Source: Actinomycetes bacterium (lineage in GTDB: Bacteria; Actinomycetota; Acidimicrobiia; Acidimicrobiales; RAAP-2). From it: a stretch of DNA of 14,060 nt. The notes beneath the pieces are model-generated. The model worked only from the letters and a program-made list of their open reading frames with translations. It was not told the DNA's origin and ran no database searches. The stretch covers positions 1-14,060 of the forward strand of contig JAJZYE010000005.1 in NCBI GenBank assembly GCA_021806055.1. The letters run 5' to 3'. The position numbers and the translations under genes were made by a program. Positions 1 through 6,807 of the stretch are shown piece by piece (positions within the stretch are counted from its first letter, which is position 1; each line of letters opens with the position of its first letter).

Positions 1-904
1 GTTCCTCCACTCGTTCGTCCACGATGAGCGAGAGGTAGCGCTCCTCGAGCGACGCACGCGTGCGCAGCGCCACGAGAGCCACGCCCACCTCGCCGAGGTA
101 CGAGTGCATCGTGGCGAGTCGTTCGGGCGTCGCCACGGCCGCGCAGCGCAGCCGCAGGGGCCCGTCGAGTTCGACGCGACAGGCGAGTCGTCGCCCGAGC
201 TCGACCGGGTCGACCGGGCCGGCAACCTCGATGACCAACTCGGGCTCGCCCGCGAGGTCGTCCAACGTGCCCGACGCGATGACGTGGCCGCGCTGCATGA
301 TCACCAGCCGGTCGGCGACCCGCTCCGCCTCGGCGAGCTCGTGCGTGGTGATCAGCAGGGCGCAGCCGCGATCGCGCTCGGTGGCGATCAGCGACCGGAT
401 GACCTGTCGACCCTCGGGATCGACCGCGGTGGTGGGCTCGTCCAGGACCAGCACCCGGGGCCGACCCAGGAGGGCGAGGGCGAGGAGGGTGCGCTGCTGT
501 TCACCGCCGCTGAGGCGTCGCCAGGGCGTGCGCGCGCATCGTTCGAGATCGAGCAGGGCGAGCAGCTCGGTCGGCGCGCGCGGTGCGTCGTAGTAGGTGG
601 CGGTGAGCTCGAGCGCCTGGCGCGGGGTCATCGGGAACCAGACACCGCCGCGCTGGAGGAGCGCCCCGGTGCGCGCGACGACCTCGCGGTGGTCGCGTCG
701 AGGGTCGAGTCCGTGGAGGCGCACGATCCCGGCGTCCGGCGCGCGGAAGCCGAGCAGCGTCTCGACCGCGGTAGTCTTACCCGCCCCGTTGGGACCGAGG
801 AGGGCGACGACCTCCCCGTAGTCGACGTGGAGGCTCACGTCGTCCACGGCGACCAGGTCGCCGAAGGACACGCGAAGATGCTCAAGGGCCACGGCGCTAC
901 TCAC
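1..904 (-). CDS. ABC-2-type transporter ATP-binding protein (3' end cut by window edge)
   Basis: This is the ATP-hydrolysing subunit of an ABC transporter, of the type that powers export of drugs, lipids or polysaccharides through a separate ABC-2 permease. About 301 residues are visible without a stop codon. Visible motifs are Walker A GPNGAGKTT (residues 37-45), the ABC signature LSGGEQQR (131-138), Walker B VLVLDEPTT (about 151-159) and the H-loop THEL (187-190). A C-terminal domain of about 90 residues follows, as in single-NBD exporters of the DrrA/CcmA type. The start is GTG at 904-902. An ATG five bases upstream opens only a three-codon frame ending in TAG, so GTG is preferred. A TAGTTT box lies 6 nt before it. 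The partner permease is probably encoded beyond the left edge. The substrate cannot be inferred. Confidence 0.93.
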   Translation of the reverse strand, partial: MSSAVALEHLRVSFGDLVAVDDVSLHVDYGEVVALLGPNGAGKTTAVETLLGFRAPDAGIVRLHGLDPRRDHREVVARTGALLQRGGVWFPMTPRQALELTATYYDAPRAPTELLALLDLERCARTPWRRLSGGEQQRTLLALALLGRPRVLVLDEPTTAVDPEGRQVIRSLIATERDRGCALLITTHELAEAERVADRLVIMQRGHVIASGTLDDLAGEPELVIEVAGPVDPVELGRRLACRVELDGPLRLRCAAVATPERLATMHSYLGEVGVALVALRTRASLEERYLSLIVDERVEE

Positions 905-910
905 GCATCG

Positions 911-916
911 AAACTA
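911..916 (-). promoter_or_regulatory. -10 box of a leaderless promoter for the ABC ATPase gene
   Basis: On the minus strand TAGTTT is followed by six bases (cgatgc) and then the GTG start. A transcript starting about 7 nt after the box would begin at the start codon, with no room for a Shine-Dalgarno sequence. The same geometry recurs at three other genes in the window. Confidence 0.6.
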
Positions 917-944
917 GACGCTTCGCCGCGCCGCGAGCCCTCGG

Positions 945-950
945 TAGGCT
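945..950 (+). promoter_or_regulatory. -10 box of a leaderless promoter for serS
   Basis: TAGGCT is followed by six bases (gagcgt) and the serS ATG, which predicts a transcription start at or next to the A of the ATG. No ribosome-binding sequence is present. A weak TTCGCC at 922-927 would be the -35 region with 17-nt spacing. It shares the 52-bp divergent region with the ABC ATPase promoter. Confidence 0.6.
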
Positions 951-956
951 GAGCGT

Positions 957-2264
957 ATGATCGATTTGGCGCAACTGCGCCGCGAGCCCGAGGTGGTGGT
1001 GGCGGCCCTGGGCCGTCGCGGCGTCGGGGTGTCCACCCTGGACGAGATCGTGGCCCTCGACGTCGAGCACCGACGTCTGCTCGCCGAGACCGAGCGTCTG
1101 CGTGCTCAGGTGAAGGATCTGTCGCGTCGAGTGGGCGAGGCGCGCCGTTCGGGCGACGTCGAGAGCGCGACGCGCCTGGCGGACGAGAGCCGGGTCGTCG
1201 GCGATCGCGAGCGCGCCAGTGCGGCAGCGACCGAGCTGGTCGGTGGCGACCTTCGCGACCGCCTGCTCCTGCTGCCGAACCTCCCCTCCCCCGAGGCGCC
1301 CGACGGCGACGACGAGACGGGCAATGTGGAGGTGCGCCGGTGGTGGTGGGGCCTCGACGAGGGCGCGGCGCAGCCCACGTTCGCCGAGCACCAGCGGGTG
1401 CCGCACTGGGAGGTGGGCGCGGACCTCGGGATTCTCGACCTCGAGGCCGGCGTCAAACTGGCCGGTTCGATGTTCCCGCTGTTTCGTGGCCCGGGGGCGC
1501 GGCTGCTGCGCGCCCTGGGCGGCTTCGCGCTCGATCAGCACCTGGAGGACTTCGAGGAGATCCGTCCCCCCACGTTCGCGCTGACCGAGACGATGCGTTC
1601 GACGGGTCACCTGCCCAAGTCGGCCGACGACATGTATGCCATCGAGCGTGACGGCTTGTGGGCGATCCCGACGGCGGAGGTCCCGCTCACGTCGATGATG
1701 CGAGGGGAGATCATCGATGAGGCGCGTCTCCCGATGCGCCTCACCGCGCAGACGGCGTGCTTCCGGCGCGAGGCGGGCGCCGCCGGGCGCGACACGCGGG
1801 GAGTGTTGCGCGTGCACGAGTTCGACAAGGTCGAGCTCTTCGCGTACTGCACACCGGATCAGGCGCCGGCGATGCACCTCGAGGTGTTGGCGCGCGCCGA
1901 AGGGATCATTCGCGCGTTGGGGCTCACCTATCGCGTCCTTGACCTGTGCGCGGGTGATCTGGGCACGTCGTCCAAGCGCACCTGGGACCTCGAGGTCTAC
2001 AGCCCCGGCGTGGATCGCTGGCTCGAGGTGTCCTCGGTCAGCTGGTTCGGTGACTTCCAGGCTCGCCGGGCCAACGTACGCTTCCGTCGCGGTGACGGGT
2101 CGGTCGCGCTGGTGCACACGGTGAACGGCTCGGCGCTGGCGTGGCCGCGCATCTGGGCTGCGCTGGTCGAGACCGGACGCCAGAGGGATGGTTCGGTGGA
2201 GCTGCCGCGGGTGTTGGGGCCCTACCTAGGCGGCGTGACGCGGATCAGCCGGCCGACGTCGTAG
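957..2264 (+). CDS. serS: Serine--tRNA ligase (SerRS)
   Basis: This class II cytoplasmic aminoacyl-tRNA synthetase charges tRNA-Ser (and tRNA-Sec where present) with serine. It has 435 residues, normal for the family. Residues about 30-95 form the charged helical tRNA-binding arm. The catalytic domain shows the serine-site TAEVPLT (239-245), motif 2 around CFRREAG (268-274), HEFDKVELF (287-295), GDLGTSSKRTWDLEV (333-347) and the motif 3 region TVNGSALAWPR (388-398) with its conserved arginine. Two conserved stretches are atypical. The usual SSxSN..DFQARR reads SSVSWFGDFQARR, and the glycine-rich loop of motif 3 reads ALAWPR. The start is ATG, 6 nt after a -10 box. The stop codon overlaps the end of the convergent response-regulator gene by 20 nt. 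As a housekeeping gene it suggests this flank is stable chromosome. Confidence 0.96.
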   Translation: MIDLAQLRREPEVVVAALGRRGVGVSTLDEIVALDVEHRRLLAETERLRAQVKDLSRRVGEARRSGDVESATRLADESRVVGDRERASAAATELVGGDLRDRLLLLPNLPSPEAPDGDDETGNVEVRRWWWGLDEGAAQPTFAEHQRVPHWEVGADLGILDLEAGVKLAGSMFPLFRGPGARLLRALGGFALDQHLEDFEEIRPPTFALTETMRSTGHLPKSADDMYAIERDGLWAIPTAEVPLTSMMRGEIIDEARLPMRLTAQTACFRREAGAAGRDTRGVLRVHEFDKVELFAYCTPDQAPAMHLEVLARAEGIIRALGLTYRVLDLCAGDLGTSSKRTWDLEVYSPGVDRWLEVSSVSWFGDFQARRANVRFRRGDGSVALVHTVNGSALAWPRIWAALVETGRQRDGSVELPRVLGPYLGGVTRISRPTS

Positions 2265-2970
2265 TCTCGAAACGGTAGCCGACGCCGCGCACCGTGGTGA
2301 TGAACACGGGTGACTTGGGGTCGTGCTCGATCAGCCCGCGCAGCCGCTTGATGTGCACGTCGAGGGTCTTGGTGTCGCCGACGTAGTCGCTGCCCCACAC
2401 GCGATCGATGAGCACCTCGCGGGTCAGCACCCGACCGGGATTCTCGAGTAGGAGATGCAGCAGCGCGAACTCCTTCTTGCGCAACTTCACCTCCTCGCCC
2501 TCGACGAAGCAGCGCCGGGCGTCGACGTCGAGGCGAATGGGGCCACGCTCGATCACCGACTCGTCGTCGTCACTGTCGCGCGCCTCGCGGCGGCGCAGGA
2601 CGGCGCGGATCCGCGCCACGAGCTCGCGCAGCCGGTAGGGCTTGGTGACGTAGTCGTCGGCGCCGATCTCGAGCAGGAGAACCATGTCGACCTCCTCGCC
2701 CTTGGCGCTCACGATGATGATCGGCACGTCGCTGACGTCGCGCAGCGAACGTAGGACGTCGAGTCCTGAGAGTCGCGGCAGCATGAGGTCCAGCAGCACG
2801 ACGTCGAACTCGCCGGGCCGGAAGGCGTTGAGCGCGTCCAGACCGTCGCGGGCGGCGGTGACGTCGAACCCCTCACGCTGCAGCCCGATCGTCAGCGCGT
2901 CGACGAAGGACTCCTCGTCCTCGACGACGAGAACTCGGGTGCGCCGTCCCGCGTCGCCGTGCTTGCTCAC
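2245..2970 (-). CDS. regX3: RegX3-like OmpR/PhoB-family response regulator
   Basis: This is a DNA-binding response regulator of 241 residues. The receiver domain (about 11-125) has the acidic pocket E17/D18, phosphoacceptor D61 (in VVLLDLMLP), S88 and K110 (DYVTKP). The winged-helix Trans_Reg_C domain (about 140-236) contains RVLTREVLIDRVWG and YVGDTKTLDVHIKRLR, close to mycobacterial RegX3, which controls phosphate-starvation genes. The GTG start overlaps the TGA stop of the kinase gene in a GTGA tetranucleotide, which indicates translational coupling. The reading frame stays open for a long way upstream of this GTG, but there it only shadows the kinase gene. Regulation by phosphate is inferred from the family. 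No target box is evident in this window. Confidence 0.95.
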   Translation of the reverse strand: MSKHGDAGRRTRVLVVEDEESFVDALTIGLQREGFDVTAARDGLDALNAFRPGEFDVVLLDLMLPRLSGLDVLRSLRDVSDVPIIIVSAKGEEVDMVLLLEIGADDYVTKPYRLRELVARIRAVLRRREARDSDDDESVIERGPIRLDVDARRCFVEGEEVKLRKKEFALLHLLLENPGRVLTREVLIDRVWGSDYVGDTKTLDVHIKRLRGLIEHDPKSPVFITTVRGVGYRFETTTSAG

Positions 2971-4262
2971 GGGTGGTTCACCGGCAGCTCGAGGGTGAAG
3001 GTCGATCCCTCGCCTTCGCGAGAGTCCACGATCACGGTGCCGCCATGGTTCTGGGCCACGTGACGCACGATACTCAGCCCGAGCCCGGTCCCTCCGGTCT
3101 CGCGCGCCCGGCCCGGATCCACCCGGTAGAAGCGCTCGAAGATCCGCTCGAGGTCCTTGCTCGGGATGCCGATTCCCTCGTCGCGCACGACGACGCGTAC
3201 GACGGGACCGACGACCTCGCCCTCGTCGGTCGTGGTGGCCTCGGCTCGCTCGACGCTGACGCGCACGACGTCGCCGGGCGCGGAGTAGACGACGGCGTTC
3301 TCGAGCAGGGCGTGCACGGCGGACACCAGCTGGCGGCGGTCGCCCACGACCACGTGGGCGAGTTCGGGCTCGTGGAACTCGAGTCCTACGTCGTGCTGCT
3401 CGGCCGCGGTGCGGATCCTCTCGATGGCCTCGGCGACGAAGAGCGTCGCCGGGATCGGCTCGCGCGAGGGGGATCCCTCGTTCTCGATGCGCGACAGATC
3501 CAGGAGGTCCTCGATGATCCGGTTCACGCGGTAGGCCTCGGCGTTGATACGTTCGGCGAGGCGCTGGGCAATCGCCGGGTCGCGCTCGACCTGCAGGGTC
3601 TCGGCGAGCAGACCCAGCGCACCGATGGGCGTCTTCAGCTCGTGACTGACGTTCGCGATGAAGTCGCGGCGGATGTCCTCGAGTCGCCGTCGCTCCGAGA
3701 CGTTCTCGATCACGGCCAGCACGCCGAGGGGTCGGCGCCCGTCGTCGATGACGGTGGCCCGCACGGTGAGCGTGCGCCGCGGCGGGCCGTAGAGGTCGAT
3801 GGTGCGCTCGGCCACGCCGTTGGACCAGCCGTCGGCGAGGATATCGGTTACCGCCTGGGCGGCGATGGCGTCGCCGTAGCGGCTGGCCATGAGCTGCTCG
3901 GCCTGGGCGTTGCGCAGGATGACGTCGCCGCTCTCGTCGCACAGCACGAGGCCCAGCGGCAGGCTGTCGAGGGATCGGCGAAGGCGGATCGCCTCGGCGC
4001 TGGACTCGCTGACGGCGGTGGTGGCTTCGCTGGTCACCTCCTCTAGGTACGCCAGGGCGGTCTCGACGCGACCGTTGTCGCGGGGTACCTCGACGCCCAG
4101 GCGAGCGCCCAGCGCGCTCAACCGCTGGGCGATCGCCCGGTGGTCGCGGATGCGAGAGACGAGGAAGCCCAGGAGGAGGCCGACGATGATGGCGCCGGCG
4201 AGGGCGCCGTAGAGAGCGGCGGGGGGCCACTGGGACACGAGGTTGACGGTGGCGAGGGGCAC
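2967..4262 (-). CDS. senX3: SenX3-like sensor histidine kinase
   Basis: This membrane sensor kinase of 431 residues phosphorylates the adjacent regulator. It has a single N-terminal transmembrane helix (about 17-36), a linker, a PAS-like domain (about 95-190), a HisKA domain with H207 in VSHELKTP, and a HATPase_c domain with N box ENAVVYS (321-327), G1 DEGIGIP (361-367), F box FERFYR (375-380) and G2 GGTGLGLS (390-397). The single helix plus cytoplasmic PAS matches SenX3, which in mycobacteria responds to inorganic phosphate together with PhoU and the Pst transporter. Neither phoU nor pst is in this window. The GTG start at 4262 is preferred: it leaves a short N-terminus before the helix. It diverges from the secretion operon across only 76 bp. 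Confidence 0.94.
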   Translation of the reverse strand: MPLATVNLVSQWPPAALYGALAGAIIVGLLLGFLVSRIRDHRAIAQRLSALGARLGVEVPRDNGRVETALAYLEEVTSEATTAVSESSAEAIRLRRSLDSLPLGLVLCDESGDVILRNAQAEQLMASRYGDAIAAQAVTDILADGWSNGVAERTIDLYGPPRRTLTVRATVIDDGRRPLGVLAVIENVSERRRLEDIRRDFIANVSHELKTPIGALGLLAETLQVERDPAIAQRLAERINAEAYRVNRIIEDLLDLSRIENEGSPSREPIPATLFVAEAIERIRTAAEQHDVGLEFHEPELAHVVVGDRRQLVSAVHALLENAVVYSAPGDVVRVSVERAEATTTDEGEVVGPVVRVVVRDEGIGIPSKDLERIFERFYRVDPGRARETGGTGLGLSIVRHVAQNHGGTVIVDSREGEGSTFTLELPVNHP

Positions 4263-4267
4263 GCCTC

Positions 4268-4273
4268 ATTCTC
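4268..4273 (-). promoter_or_regulatory. Candidate -10 box upstream of the senX3-like gene
   Basis: On the minus strand an extended -10-like TGC-GAGAAT lies five bases before the GTG start. It matches the consensus less well than the four TANNNT boxes elsewhere, so both the box and a leaderless start are only possible. The 76-bp divergent region also has to hold the promoter of the secretion operon, for which no convincing box was found. Confidence 0.3.
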
Positions 4274-4326
4274 GCAGACCCGCACCACGAAGCCGGCGAC
4301 GCCGACCGTTGGGTGCCCACACGATC

Positions 4327-4333
4327 AAGGGAG
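4327..4333 (+). promoter_or_regulatory. Shine-Dalgarno sequence of the secretion operon's first gene
   Basis: AAGGGAG lies five bases upstream of the ATG at 4339. This fixes the start of the 94-residue protein and contrasts with the leaderless neighbours, so the operon mRNA should have a 5' leader. Confidence 0.7.
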
Positions 4334-4338
4334 ACCCC

Positions 4339-4623
4339 ATGTACATGGCCGGCGTGCAACTGAGTCCGTCGTCGAGCGCGCTGCCCGGCTACCAGGCTCT
4401 CCAGCAGTTCACCGACGGGATAGCCTCGTGGGCTCTGCTGGCGACCCTGGCGGCATTCCTGCTGGGGGCGGCGCTCTGGGCGATCGGCAGCCACACCCAG
4501 AACATGCACCAGTCGATGTCGGGACGTCGAGCGGTGGCGACGTCGCTGCTGGCGGCCGTGCTGATCGGTGCCGCGCCCCACGTCATCAACTTCTTCTTCT
4601 CGGCGGGGGGGAGGGTCAACTGA
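4339..4623 (+). CDS. Small two-helix membrane protein of a type IV secretion system (DUF6112/VirB2-like)
   Basis: This 94-residue protein has two hydrophobic helices (about 28-50 and 64-86) joined by a short polar loop (SHTQNMHQSMSGRR). That layout is shared by VirB2/TrbC pilins and by the DUF6112 proteins that lead actinobacterial conjugation operons. The polar loop and the IGAAPHVINFFF segment resemble what I recall of DUF6112 proteins. Its likely role is a structural subunit of the membrane channel or pilus. No cleavable signal peptide is obvious. The start was chosen at ATG 4339 because of the AAGGGAG five bases before it. Its stop codon overlaps the next start by one base (TGATG). The family assignment is by pattern and memory only, and a phage-holin-like protein is a less likely alternative. 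Confidence 0.75.
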   Translation: MYMAGVQLSPSSSALPGYQALQQFTDGIASWALLATLAAFLLGAALWAIGSHTQNMHQSMSGRRAVATSLLAAVLIGAAPHVINFFFSAGGRVN

Positions 4624-5732
4624 TGGGGTCGTGGCTCTGCCTCGCTTCCCCCGTGGGCTGCGCCGCGACCACCCTGGCGCGCGCCACGGTTGGCGACGTC
4701 TTCGGGGGCGTGACCGCATGGATCACCGCCAGCGTGTCGTGGCTCCTCGCCGCGGCCGGACACGTGCTGGCCTCCGCGTCGGACCCGACCACCGTGGCGA
4801 GCGCCGCGCGCCAGGAGTACGGCGTCCTCGTGGGGGTGGCGCCGATGGTGATGCTGGCCGGACTGATGGTCGCGACGCTCCAGGCGGTGCGCCACGGGGA
4901 CGCGTCGTCGCTGTGGCGCGTCTACTTCGGCGTGGTGCCGGCCAGCGTGGTGGCGATCGTCGCCGCCCCGTCGGTCGCGGTGCTGGTGCTGCGCGCGATC
5001 GACCAGCTCTCGCGCGTGGCGGCCACGAGCGACGCGTCGCGCGCCAGCCAACTGGCCCGCGTCTTCGCCCGCCTGCCCACCTCCACCCCGGGTTTCGGGA
5101 TCCTTCTGCTTGCCGGCGGGGTCGTGGTGGGGTGCTGGCTCTTGTGGTGCGAGCTCATCGTGCGCACCGTGATCCTCACGTTGTTGCTGGTTCTGGTGCC
5201 GGTCGCGGCCGCGCTCGCCGCACTCCCCGCGACCCGACGACTGGGCTGGCGCCTCGCCGAGACGTTCGCGGCGGTGGCGTCGACGAAGTTCCTCATCGTG
5301 GTGGCCCTGGCCCTCGGCCTGGACGAGTTGCGGGGGTCCTCGGCCACGCAGCTGATCACGGGCACCGTCACGCTGGCGCTGGCGGTGACGTCACCGTTCG
5401 TGCTGCTGCGCGTGATGCCCTTCGTGGAGCAGTCGGCCCTGCATCACCTCGACGGCCTGCGACAGCGCGCCGTGCGTGCGGTGGCACGGGTCCCGTCCTC
5501 GCCGGTTGGGCGGGCCGTGCACTCCCTGGCACCCGATGTCCTCCCGGCGCCCTACGAGGCGCCCGAGGACCTGGGACTGACCATGTGGCCGGGCGTGCCG
5601 GAGGCCCCGATGCCCCCCACCGACGGTGAACCGCCCGCGCCACCGGTGGGTACGCCCCAGCTGCGCGGAGGTCACGCCGTGCACTACTCCGACGGCGGCG
5701 GCCCGGTGGTGGGCTGGCACTTCGATGAGTGA
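4623..5732 (+). CDS. Polytopic VirB6/TrbL-like membrane protein (SCO6881-like)
   Basis: This 369-residue protein has about six or seven hydrophobic helices (roughly 30-52, 66-90, 100-125, 157-178, 179-202, 218-236 and 244-264). A basic stretch and a proline-rich tail (about 300-350, with PEAPMPPTDGEPPAPP) end in WHFDE. The segment RRLGWRLAETFAAVASTKFLIVVALALG (205-232) resembles the conserved core of actinobacterial TrbL/SCO6881 proteins, including the lysine before the helix. VirB6-type proteins form the inner-membrane translocation channel. GGAGGG at 4610-4615 lies seven bases before the ATG. The 3' end overlaps the next gene by 8 nt. The tail probably faces the cytoplasm and could contact the ATPases, but that is inference. 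The family usually has a longer, more variable C-terminus. Confidence 0.75.
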   Translation: MGSWLCLASPVGCAATTLARATVGDVFGGVTAWITASVSWLLAAAGHVLASASDPTTVASAARQEYGVLVGVAPMVMLAGLMVATLQAVRHGDASSLWRVYFGVVPASVVAIVAAPSVAVLVLRAIDQLSRVAATSDASRASQLARVFARLPTSTPGFGILLLAGGVVVGCWLLWCELIVRTVILTLLLVLVPVAAALAALPATRRLGWRLAETFAAVASTKFLIVVALALGLDELRGSSATQLITGTVTLALAVTSPFVLLRVMPFVEQSALHHLDGLRQRAVRAVARVPSSPVGRAVHSLAPDVLPAPYEAPEDLGLTMWPGVPEAPMPPTDGEPPAPPVGTPQLRGGHAVHYSDGGGPVVGWHFDE

Positions 5733-6807
5733 GGCGCCGCGACTGGGGCCGGCCAACGCCGTCGTCACCTGGGCGGGCCTCGCACGCCATCGCGTGATCC
5801 TCGCCCTGGCGGGCGTTGGGGTCCTTGGCGACGCCCTGCTGCGTCCGGGGACGCCGGGGTGGGAGGTGGGTGTGGGGGTGGTCCTACTGGCGGGGGCGTT
5901 GCCCGCCGACGACGCGCGCAGCGTCGCCGAGTGGGCGGGCGCCGCCGCGTCCTTCCTGGTGCGCTCGCGTTGGATCACCGTGGCGGTGGAACACCCGTCG
6001 AACATCGCCGGAGAGGGCGCGGGGGTGAGCGTGACCAGCGCGCGCGCCTCGGTGACGGTGCGTGGCTTCGAACTCGAGCACCGGGGCCGACTCGAGTTGT
6101 CGGGGGAGGGGGCCGCGCTCGCGCGGGCGTTGGCGGACCTGGTTGATTCGTTGGCCCTGGCACCCTCCGACCAGCACGTCTCGTGGCACGTGCGTCGCGA
6201 CGGGGATGAGCTGGTGACGTTGCTGGCGGTGCGTGGTGCCGCCGCGGCCCCGCTGACGTTTCGCCCGCGCGACGCCCTGGTCGCGTGGTTCGCGGGCACG
6301 ACCGTGGCCGAGCGGACGTGGCTGCTGGAACGCTGGCGCTACCTGCGCGCTCCCGGCGAGGTGCTGCGCGTCGTGCGCATTCGCGACTTCACGGCGGCGC
6401 GCGACGCGGCCGTCCTGGACCGCCTGGTCTGGACGTCGGCGCGAGTGAGCATCGCCGTGCACGTCGCGGTCGAGGAAGCGACGCGGGCGCGTCGCCTGGC
6501 CGAGCGCGCCGTGCACCGCAGCCGCAGTGACGCGGCGATCTCGCGGGGCGCGGGCTTTCGTGAGAGCGCCCGGGCCGCGTCCGAGACGGGACGCCTCGCG
6601 CGTCGCGAGAGTCAGATCGCGGCCGGTCGTGCTCTGGTGCGACTGGGCGTGTACGTCACCGTGCACGCCGCCGGGCTCGACGAGCTGCGCGCGTCGGTCG
6701 CCGAGGTTCTCGAGGTGGCGCGCGCGGCGGGCCTGCGCTGCGAGCGCGGGGTCGGGCGACAGGGGCCGTGGCATCGCTACCAACTACCCGGCGGGCTCGG
6801 GTGGTGA
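5725..6807 (+). CDS. PrgI / VirB4 N-terminal-domain-like T4SS protein (SCO6880-like)
   Basis: This 360-residue protein has two short hydrophobic segments near the N-terminus (about 22-37 and 46-60), as in PrgI-like VirB3 equivalents. A mixed alpha/beta region follows, and the C-terminal part (YVTVHAAGLDELRASVAEVL, about 310-329, then GLRCERGVGRQG) looks like the end of the N-terminal domain of VirB4 ATPases. It has no Walker motif. In actinobacterial systems of the SCO6880 type, this protein is the detached VirB3 plus VirB4-N half and the ATPase half is the next gene, which is the arrangement here. It likely anchors the ATPase at the membrane. The ATG at 5725 lies inside the previous gene's end. 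An open frame upstream is only a shadow. It is shorter than the roughly 450-500 residues I remember for the family. Confidence 0.7.
   Translation: MSEAPRLGPANAVVTWAGLARHRVILALAGVGVLGDALLRPGTPGWEVGVGVVLLAGALPADDARSVAEWAGAAASFLVRSRWITVAVEHPSNIAGEGAGVSVTSARASVTVRGFELEHRGRLELSGEGAALARALADLVDSLALAPSDQHVSWHVRRDGDELVTLLAVRGAAAAPLTFRPRDALVAWFAGTTVAERTWLLERWRYLRAPGEVLRVVRIRDFTAARDAAVLDRLVWTSARVSIAVHVAVEEATRARRLAERAVHRSRSDAAISRGAGFRESARAASETGRLARRESQIAAGRALVRLGVYVTVHAAGLDELRASVAEVLEVARAAGLRCERGVGRQGPWHRYQLPGGLGW

Noticed and set aside
104..952. 282-residue plus-strand frame opposite the ABC ATPase
   Set aside because: The minus strand has all the ABC motifs. The plus frame is a compositional shadow and overlaps the divergent promoter region.
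897..2117. 406-residue minus-strand frame opposite serS
   Set aside because: It is the antisense shadow of a clear SerRS gene in GC-rich DNA and has no family features.
2973..4046. 357-residue plus-strand frame opposite the kinase
   Set aside because: Antisense shadow of a kinase with every catalytic box present.
2971..4719. Long minus-strand open frame continuing upstream of the response regulator, giving an 824-residue protein
   Set aside because: The upstream part lies in another phase of the kinase gene and is arginine/proline-rich nonsense. The GTG at 2970 with GTGA coupling explains the regulator's start.
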